From the NCBI GenBank assembly GCA_025964295.1, contig JAOPZD010000504.1, positions 1-5,673 of the forward strand: 5,673 nucleotides of DNA, in the 5' to 3' direction. Every line of letters begins with the position of its first letter. Positions within the stretch are counted from its first letter, which is position 1. The notes beneath the pieces were generated by a model, which did not search any database, had not been told where the DNA came from, and was given only the letters and a program-made list of their open reading frames with translations. Made by a program: the position numbers and the translations under genes. This DNA is from Conexibacter sp. (lineage in GTDB: Bacteria; Actinomycetota; Thermoleophilia; Solirubrobacterales; Solirubrobacteraceae). Below are positions 1 to 4,988 of the stretch, piece by piece.

Positions 1-464
1 TGCGCGCCGTGGCCACCGAGGACGTCGCGCTGGTCCAGTTCGAGACCGACGGCGGCGCGCTGGGCTCGCTCGTCGTCAGCCAGGTCTCGGCCGGGCGCAA
101 GAACGCCCTGTGGCTGGAGGTCGACGCCGCCGACGGCGCGCTGGCCTTCGACCAGGAGGAGCCGGAGTCGCTGTGGTGGGGTCGTCGCGAGGCGGCGACG
201 CTGCTGCGCCGCGACCCGGCGACGCTCTCGCCCGACGCCGCCCGCCTGGCCACGCTGCCCCCCGGCCACCCGCAGGGCTACGCCGACTGCTTCGACCTCT
301 TCGTCGCCGACGTCTACGCCGCGATCCGCGACGGCGCCGAGCCCGAGGGCCTGCCGCGCTTCGCCGACGGCGTGCGCGCCGCGCGGCTGACCGAGACCGT
401 GATGGCCTCGGCGCGCGAGCAGCAGTGGGTCGACGTCCCCGCGCCGGTGGAGGTGCCGCGATGA
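1..464 (+). CDS. Gfo/Idh/MocA family dehydrogenase, C-terminal part (5' end outside window)
   Basis: This is the C-terminal domain of a probable NAD(P)-dependent sugar or polyol dehydrogenase of the Gfo/Idh/MocA family. The frame (codons from base 3) is open to the window edge. The GTG at base 9 is an internal valine, not a start, because the visible part begins in the middle of a beta-strand pattern (TEDVALVQFETDGG). What remains, about 153 residues, holds family-typical stretches: SQVSAGRKN, a strand-rich segment ending in LAFDQEEPESLWWG, and PPGHPQGYADCFDLFVADVY, followed by a helix near the C terminus. The nucleotide-binding Rossmann domain and the catalytic lysine motif (EKP in this family) lie upstream and cannot be checked. 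The stop codon overlaps the start of the isomerase-like gene (ATGA, 461-464), so the two are probably translated together. The family oxidises a sugar hydroxyl to a ketone; the substrate here is unknown. The family is fairly certain, the exact activity is not. Confidence 0.88.
   Translation, partial: RAVATEDVALVQFETDGGALGSLVVSQVSAGRKNALWLEVDAADGALAFDQEEPESLWWGRREAATLLRRDPATLSPDAARLATLPPGHPQGYADCFDLFVADVYAAIRDGAEPEGLPRFADGVRAARLTETVMASAREQQWVDVPAPVEVPR
449..454 (+). promoter_or_regulatory. Shine-Dalgarno sequence of the isomerase-like gene
   Basis: GGAGGT lies inside the end of the dehydrogenase gene, six bases before the ATG at 461. It is a near-perfect match to the anti-Shine-Dalgarno sequence at good spacing. 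It supports ATG 461 as the start rather than any start in the long upstream extension of this frame, which is shadow sequence of the dehydrogenase. Confidence 0.75.
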
Positions 465-1387
465 AGCTGGGGCTCTTGTCGTCCTGCATGCCCGAGCGCT
501 CGCTGGAAGAGGTCGCCGCCTGGGCCGGCGCCCACGGCTACGAGGCGCTGGAGCTCGCCGCGTGGCCGCAGCTCGGCGACCGGCCGTTCACCGCGAGCCA
601 CCTCGCCGCCGAGCGGTTCGACGCGACGGAGGCCGAGCGCGTCCTGACCATCTTGGAGGACAACGGCCTCACGCTCAGCGCGCTGGCCTACTACGACAAC
701 AACCTGCATCCCGACCCCGCCGAGCGTGAGGCCAACCACGCGCACGTGCGCGCGTGCATCGACGCCGCGGCGCTGCTCGGCGGCGTGCCCGTCGGCACCT
801 TCGTCGGGCGCGACCCGGGTCGCTCGGTCGCCGAGAACCTCCGCGAGGCCGAGCGCGTCCTGGCGCCGCTGGTCGACCACGCGGGCCAGCGCGGCGTCAA
901 GCTCATGATCGAGAACTGCGTCATGGAGGGCTGGACGCCCGACGGCGCGCCGGGGAACCTCGCCTACTCGCCCGAGCTGTGGGAGTGGATGTTCTCGCTC
1001 GGCTTGTACCTCAACTTCGACCCGTCCCACCTGCTGTGGCTGGGCATCGACCCGGTCGCCGCGCTCAAGCCCTACGTGTCGCGCGTCGCCCACGCACACG
1101 CCAAGGACGCCGAGACGTTCCCGGAGCGGCGCAACCGCTACGGGTTCTTCGGGCGCCTGGGCGAGCGCGAGGCCGACCCGTGGGACATGGGCTGGTGGCG
1201 CTACCGGATCCCCGGCCTCGGCCAGGTCGACTTCCGCGGCTACGTCGACGCGCTCTACGAGGGCGGCTTCGACGGCGTGCTGTCGGTCGAGCACGAGGAC
1301 CCGGTCTGGGGCGGCAGCCCCGCGAAGGTCGACCAGGGGCTGCGCATCGCGCACCGCAACCTGCGCGGGCTGGTGGTGGAGGCATGA
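461..1387 (+). CDS. TIM-barrel sugar isomerase/epimerase-like protein (AP endonuclease 2 / xylose isomerase-like fold)
   Basis: A 308-residue cytoplasmic protein of the xylose isomerase-like TIM-barrel family (AP_endonuc_2 type), the usual size for the family. It includes sugar isomerases, tagatose/psicose 3-epimerases, inosose dehydratases and some lyases acting on oxidised glycosides, so the reaction is open. The first strand is MKLGLLSSCM, followed by GYEALELAAW (27-36). The conserved FVGRDP segment is at 114-119. Likely divalent-metal ligands, by position relative to family strands, are E151 (in LMIEN), D187 (in NFDPSH), H213 or H211 (in HAHAKD) and E277 (in SVEHED). The segment WWRYRIPGLGQVDF (245-258) resembles the Gly-rich loop seen before the last strands in this group. 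There is no signal peptide or membrane segment. The start at 461 has a good Shine-Dalgarno sequence and overlaps the dehydrogenase stop. The stop overlaps the transporter ATPase start (ATGA, 1384-1387). Position between a dehydrogenase and sugar importer genes implies that it processes the imported or oxidised sugar. Confidence 0.87.
   Translation: MKLGLLSSCMPERSLEEVAAWAGAHGYEALELAAWPQLGDRPFTASHLAAERFDATEAERVLTILEDNGLTLSALAYYDNNLHPDPAEREANHAHVRACIDAAALLGGVPVGTFVGRDPGRSVAENLREAERVLAPLVDHAGQRGVKLMIENCVMEGWTPDGAPGNLAYSPELWEWMFSLGLYLNFDPSHLLWLGIDPVAALKPYVSRVAHAHAKDAETFPERRNRYGFFGRLGEREADPWDMGWWRYRIPGLGQVDFRGYVDALYEGGFDGVLSVEHEDPVWGGSPAKVDQGLRIAHRNLRGLVVEA
1372..1382 (+). promoter_or_regulatory. 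Unusually placed ribosome binding region before the transporter ATPase gene
   Basis: The purine-rich GGTGGTGGAGG run ends one base before ATG 1384. The best core, GGAGG (1378-1382), is too close to the start for normal initiation, while the weaker GGTGG at 1372-1376 has seven-base spacing. No other in-frame start is nearby on either side. Translation probably depends largely on ribosomes finishing the isomerase-like gene and restarting at the ATGA overlap. That mechanism is inference. Confidence 0.4.
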
Positions 1388-2904
1388 GCGACGCCGCCGT
1401 CCTGGAGGTCCGCGGGCTGGTCAAGGAGTACCCGGGCGTGCGCGCGCTGGCCGGGGTCGACCTCGACGTCCGCGCCGCCGAGGTCCACTGCCTGCTCGGG
1501 CCCAACGGCGCCGGCAAGTCCACGCTGATCAAATGCGTGTCGGGCGCCGTCGAGCCGACCGCGGGCGAGATCCTCTTCGACGGCGAGCCGCTGCCCGCCG
1601 GCGACCCCGCCGGCTCGCTCGCCCGCGGCGTCGCCACCATCTACCAGGAACTCGACCTCGTCGAGGACCTCACGGTCGCCGAGTCGATCTTCCTCGGCCA
1701 CGAGCCGCGACGCGGCCCGCTGCTGGACCGCGACCGCATGCGCCGCGACGCCGCCGCGCTGCTGGCGCGCCTGGGCCACGACGCGATCTCCCCGCGCGTG
1801 AAGGTCCGCGCGCTGCGGCCCGCCGCCCAGCAGATCGTCTCGATCGCCCGCGCGCTCTCGGGCGACGTGCGGCTGCTGATCATGGACGAGCCGTCGGCGA
1901 TCCTCGACGAGGGCGAGATCGAGACGCTCTTCGGCGTCGTGCGGCGGCTGACCGCCGAGGGCGTCGGCGTCATCTACATCTCCCACCGCCTCGACGAGAT
2001 CCGCCGCATCGGGGATCGCGTGACGGTCCTGGCCGACGGCCGCACGACGGCGACCGGCCTGCCCGCGACGACCCCGACCGACGAGCTGGTGGCCCTGATG
2101 GTCGGCCGGCGCGTCGAGCAGCTCTACCCCGACCGCCCGGTCGGGACCGACACCGTCCTCCTCGACGTCCGCGACCTGCGGCGGCTCCCGGCGGTCCGCG
2201 GGGTGTCGCTGCAGGTTCGCGCGGGGGAGATCCTGGGGCTCGGCGGCCTGGTCGGCTCCGGCCGCACCGAGCTGCTGCGCCTGATCTACGGCCTCGACGT
2301 GCCCGAGGAGGGCACCGTCGAGGTCGACGGCAAGGTGCTGAGGCCCGGCTCGCCGCGGCGCGCGATCGAGGCGGGCCTCGGCCTCGCCCCCGAGGACCGC
2401 AAGTCCGAGGGCCTGGTCCTGGACTGGAGCCTGGCCAAGAACGTCAGCCTCGCCGACCTGCCGCGCTTCGGCCGCGCGCTGATCGACATCGGCTCCGAGC
2501 GCGAGGAGGCCCGCGCGCAGCTGCGCCGGCTGAACACGGTGCCCGACGACGTCGACCGCGTCGCGCGCCTGCTGTCGGGCGGCAACCAGCAGAAGGTCGT
2601 CCTGGCCCGCTGGCTGCTGCGCCGCTGCCGCGTCCTGCTGCTCGACGAGCCGACGCGCGGCGTGGACGTCGCCACCAAGGCCGAGTTGTACCGCTTGATC
2701 AGCGACCTCGCCAAGGAGGGGCTCGGCGTGCTCGTCGTGTCCTCCGAGCTCGAGGAGCTGGTCGGCATCTGCTCCCGCGTGCTGGTCATGCGCGAGGGCG
2801 AGGTGGTCGCCGAGGTCGACGGCGCGACCGCCAGCGAACGCGAGCTGCTGCGCCACGCGGTGGCGCCCACCGATTCCCCCGACCTCGCCGAGGAGGTTGC
2901 ATGA
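1384..2904 (+). CDS. Sugar ABC transporter ATP-binding protein, two fused nucleotide-binding domains (RbsA/MglA/XylG class)
   Basis: A 506-residue cytoplasmic ATPase that powers import through the adjacent permease; length and tandem layout match the CUT2 class of sugar importers. Domain 1 (about 5-245) has Walker A GPNGAGKST (39-47), Q-loop Q88, Walker B LLIMDEP (164-170) with catalytic-type E169, and switch histidine H201. Its signature is degenerate: LRPAAQQ (144-150) in place of LSxGxQQ. Domain 2 (about 255-490) has a modified Walker A, GLVGSGRTE (288-296), with R294 where lysine is usual; this is typical of the class. It has a canonical signature LSGGNQQK (397-404) and Walker B LLLDEPTRGVD (418-428), with serine at the switch-histidine position (VVSSE), also typical. 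The start overlaps the isomerase-like gene and the stop overlaps the permease start (ATGA, 2901-2904). Subclass is secure; the sugar cannot be told from the ATPase. Confidence 0.95.
   Translation: MSDAAVLEVRGLVKEYPGVRALAGVDLDVRAAEVHCLLGPNGAGKSTLIKCVSGAVEPTAGEILFDGEPLPAGDPAGSLARGVATIYQELDLVEDLTVAESIFLGHEPRRGPLLDRDRMRRDAAALLARLGHDAISPRVKVRALRPAAQQIVSIARALSGDVRLLIMDEPSAILDEGEIETLFGVVRRLTAEGVGVIYISHRLDEIRRIGDRVTVLADGRTTATGLPATTPTDELVALMVGRRVEQLYPDRPVGTDTVLLDVRDLRRLPAVRGVSLQVRAGEILGLGGLVGSGRTELLRLIYGLDVPEEGTVEVDGKVLRPGSPRRAIEAGLGLAPEDRKSEGLVLDWSLAKNVSLADLPRFGRALIDIGSEREEARAQLRRLNTVPDDVDRVARLLSGGNQQKVVLARWLLRRCRVLLLDEPTRGVDVATKAELYRLISDLAKEGLGVLVVSSELEELVGICSRVLVMREGEVVAEVDGATASERELLRHAVAPTDSPDLAEEVA
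2891..2896 (+). promoter_or_regulatory. Shine-Dalgarno sequence of the permease gene
   Basis: AGGAGG lies four bases before ATG 2901, within the last codons of the ATPase gene. It gives the permease its own ribosome entry in addition to the ATGA overlap, and fixes its start, since the frame stays open far upstream only as shadow of the ATPase gene. Confidence 0.7.
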
Positions 2905-3923
2905 GCACCACCACGACCCCGCCGCCCACGACCGGGCAGCGCTCACCGCTGGCCCGCATCCGCGGCCTCGAGCTGCAGGAGTACGCGCTGGCGCTGGTCG
3001 TCGTCCTGCTCTTCGTGGCCGGCGCGATCCTCAAGCCGGACACGTTCCCGACGTGGGACAACATCCGCAACATGCTGACCCAGGCCAGCGTGGTCGGGGT
3101 CCTGGCGATCGGCATGACGTTCGTGATCGCGACCGCCGGCATCGACCTCTCGGTCGGCTCGATGGTCGCCGCCGCGGGCCTGTTCGGCGGGATCCTCGTC
3201 GACGGCGGCAGCGGCGGGACGTTCCTGTTCATCCTCGGCGCGCTGGGGTTCGCGACGCTGCTGGGCACCGTCAACGCGACGGCCGTCGCCTACGGGCGCG
3301 TCGTCCCGTTCATCGCCACGCTGGCCATGTTCTCGATCGGGCGCGGCCTCGCGCTGTTGTTGAACCACAAGCTGCCGGTCGGCCTGCTCGACCTCAACGG
3401 CGGCTCCTTCGGCGAGCCCAAGGCGCTGTCGCTGCTGTGGTTCGGCACGGGCCGGATCGCCGGGATCCCGATCTCGGTGTACATCTTCGGCGCCGTCGCG
3501 ATCGGCGGTTGGGTCCTGCTCAACCGCACGCGCTACGGCCGCTACGTCGTGGCGGTCGGCGGCAACCGGGAGGCGGCGCGCATCGCCGGCGTCCCGGTCC
3601 GCCGGATCGTCTTCAGCGTCTACGTGCTCTCGGGCCTGCTGGCGGGGGTGGCCACCGTGCTGCTCTGCGCGCGGCTGGGCAGCGCGTCGCCGGTCAGCGG
3701 CAACTTGTACGAGCTGGATGCGATCGGCGCCGTCGTCATCGGCGGCACGAGCCTGGCCGGTGGCCGGGCCACGATCGTCGGGACGTTCCTCGGGGTCCTG
3801 ACGTTCGCGTTGATCTTCAGCTTGATGACGCAGCTGAACTTGTCCACCGAGGTCCAACAGGTCACCAAGGGCGCGATCGTGCTGGGTGCGGTCCTGCTCC
3901 AGCGCCCGGAGGCCCGGTTCTAG
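2901..3923 (+). CDS. Sugar ABC transporter permease (RbsC class)
   Basis: A 340-residue inner-membrane permease, presumably forming a dimer as the channel of the importer; length is normal for the class. A Thr/Pro-rich cytoplasmic N terminus (1-14) precedes the first hydrophobic helix (about 28-44). Class hallmarks follow: VLAIGMTFVIATAGIDLSVGS (67-87), a hydrophobic series with VPFIATLAMFSIGRGL (135-150), the cytoplasmic coupling-loop region TRYGRYVVAVGGNREAARIAG (210-230) that contacts the ATPase, and the ELDAIGAVVIGG and SLAGGRATIVGTFLG stretches (271-298). Roughly eight to ten membrane segments can be drawn by eye. The C terminus ends GAVLLQRPEARF, a little shorter than a typical cytoplasmic tail. 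The start overlaps the ATPase stop; the binding-protein gene follows. Only one permease gene is present, as expected for this class. Substrate is not readable from the permease. Confidence 0.95.
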   Translation: MSTTTTPPPTTGQRSPLARIRGLELQEYALALVVVLLFVAGAILKPDTFPTWDNIRNMLTQASVVGVLAIGMTFVIATAGIDLSVGSMVAAAGLFGGILVDGGSGGTFLFILGALGFATLLGTVNATAVAYGRVVPFIATLAMFSIGRGLALLLNHKLPVGLLDLNGGSFGEPKALSLLWFGTGRIAGIPISVYIFGAVAIGGWVLLNRTRYGRYVVAVGGNREAARIAGVPVRRIVFSVYVLSGLLAGVATVLLCARLGSASPVSGNLYELDAIGAVVIGGTSLAGGRATIVGTFLGVLTFALIFSLMTQLNLSTEVQQVTKGAIVLGAVLLQRPEARF

Positions 3924-3932
3924 ATGTCCATC

Positions 3933-3941
3933 AGGAGGAGG
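3933..3941 (+). promoter_or_regulatory. Strong Shine-Dalgarno sequence deciding the start of the binding-protein gene
   Basis: AGGAGGAGG lies in the 27-base gap between the permease stop and ATG 3951; the second AGGAGG copy (3936-3941) leaves nine bases to the ATG. It supports 3951 over the upstream in-frame ATG at 3924, which would place this site inside the gene, and over ATG 3960 and 3972, which are too far away. It is the strongest such site in the operon, consistent with a binding protein made in excess over the membrane parts. Confidence 0.75.
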
Positions 3942-3950
3942 AGACACGAG

Positions 3951-4988
3951 ATGTCGCGCATGCGGCTTCCCATGACCACGGCGGCGGCCGCGCTGGTTGC
4001 GCTCGGCCTGGCCGCCTGCGGCAGCAGTGGCGACACCAAGACGGTGACCGTCACGGCCGCACCACAGACGGCGTCCAGCGAGGGCGGGAGCGGCAAGACC
4101 GTCCGCATCATCGCGAGCGTCCCACCGACCGACCACGGCTGGCTCGGCGCGATCTCCAAGAACGCGAAGGCCGCGGCGGCCCAGCACAAGGACGTGAAGT
4201 TCGAGCTCCTGCAGGCGGCTGACGCCGACTCGCAGGCCCAGCAGATCGAGCAGGCGATCGCGCAGAAGCCCGACGCGCTGGTCGTGCTGCCCCAGGACGG
4301 CGAGGCGCTGACGCCCGTCGCCCAGAAGGCCGAGCGGGCCGGCATCCCGGTCATCAACATCGACCGGCTGTTCAGCAAGCAGGACGCCGCCACCGCGACG
4401 ATCCTGGGCGACAACTACCAGATCGGCACGCTCGCGGCCGACTACATCGGCGACCAGCTGAAGTGCAACGGCAACGTCGTCGAGATCCAGGGCCTGGCCG
4501 GCATCTCGGTCACCAACGACCGCTCGAAGGGCTTCTCCGACGAGCTCAAGAAGAAGTGCCCCAACGGCGGCGTCAAGATCGTCGCCAAGCAGCCGGGCGA
4601 CTTCAACCCCGACACGGGGCTGAAGGTGATGGAGAACATCCTCACCGCCCAGAAGAAGATCGACGCCGTGTACACCCACGACGACGACATGGCCCAGGGC
4701 GTCGTCCAGGCGATCCGCAACGCGGGGCGCGACAAGGACATGTTCCTGACCGGCGTCGGCGGCTCGTCGGACGCGATGAAGCAGATCAAGGCCGGCGGCC
4801 TGTACCGCGCGACCTTCCTCTACAACCCCAACATGGCGGCCTCCGCGGTCAACATGGCGCGGTTGATCGCGCTCGGCCAGGGCCTGCCGGAGCTCGTGCC
4901 GCCGGAGGTCCCGCGCCAGATCGTCGTCCCGGCCGCGGTGGTCACCAAGGACAACGTGGCCAAGTACGAGAAGTACGCGTTCAACTAG
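3951..4988 (+). CDS. Sugar ABC transporter substrate-binding lipoprotein (periplasmic-binding-protein-like, RbsB-related)
   Basis: A 345-residue exported solute-binding protein that should capture the sugar outside the membrane and deliver it to the permease. The N terminus is a lipoprotein signal peptide: basic MSRMRLPM, hydrophobic core, then lipobox LAAC with lipidated cysteine C23. A Ser/Gly/Thr-rich linker (24-49) tethers the two-lobe domain, which starts KTVRIIASVPPTDHGWLGAI (49-68). Probable ligand-contact positions by eye alignment with RbsB are W64, D138-R139 (NIDRLF) and R191 (NDRSKGF). RbsB positions N190, D215 and Q235 correspond to D244, G270 and Y291 here, so the ligand probably differs from ribose. 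Two cysteines, C172 and C203, could form a disulfide. ATG 3951 is chosen for its Shine-Dalgarno sequence; ATG 3924 directly after the permease stop would add nine residues (MSIRRRRHE). It is the last gene of the operon, and its end overlaps the convergent facilitator gene by eight bases. Confidence 0.94.
   Translation: MSRMRLPMTTAAAALVALGLAACGSSGDTKTVTVTAAPQTASSEGGSGKTVRIIASVPPTDHGWLGAISKNAKAAAAQHKDVKFELLQAADADSQAQQIEQAIAQKPDALVVLPQDGEALTPVAQKAERAGIPVINIDRLFSKQDAATATILGDNYQIGTLAADYIGDQLKCNGNVVEIQGLAGISVTNDRSKGFSDELKKKCPNGGVKIVAKQPGDFNPDTGLKVMENILTAQKKIDAVYTHDDDMAQGVVQAIRNAGRDKDMFLTGVGGSSDAMKQIKAGGLYRATFLYNPNMAASAVNMARLIALGQGLPELVPPEVPRQIVVPAAVVTKDNVAKYEKYAFN

Noticed and set aside
110..460. 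N-terminal extension of the isomerase-like frame
   Set aside because: The sequence is Arg/Gly/Ala-rich shadow of the dehydrogenase. The TIM barrel starts at ATG 461, which has a good Shine-Dalgarno sequence.
314..1354. A 346-codon open frame on the - strand opposite the isomerase-like gene
   Set aside because: It is antisense to a gene with a conserved metal site and FVGRDP motif, and its translation has no domain pattern.
754..1383. N-terminal extension of the transporter ATPase frame
   Set aside because: The extension is Arg-rich shadow of the isomerase-like gene. The ABC domain begins directly after ATG 1384, where the family normally starts.
1255..2946. A 563-codon open frame on the - strand opposite the transporter ATPase
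   Set aside because: It is a shadow of the ATPase gene: low-complexity Gln/Ala/Asp-rich translation, no recognisable motif and no ribosome binding site considered convincing.
2943..4679. A 578-codon open frame on the - strand opposite the permease and binding protein
   Set aside because: It is antisense to two genes with clear family motifs. Its composition is Arg/Asp/Gly/Ala-rich without membrane or domain patterns, as expected for a shadow frame in GC-biased codons.
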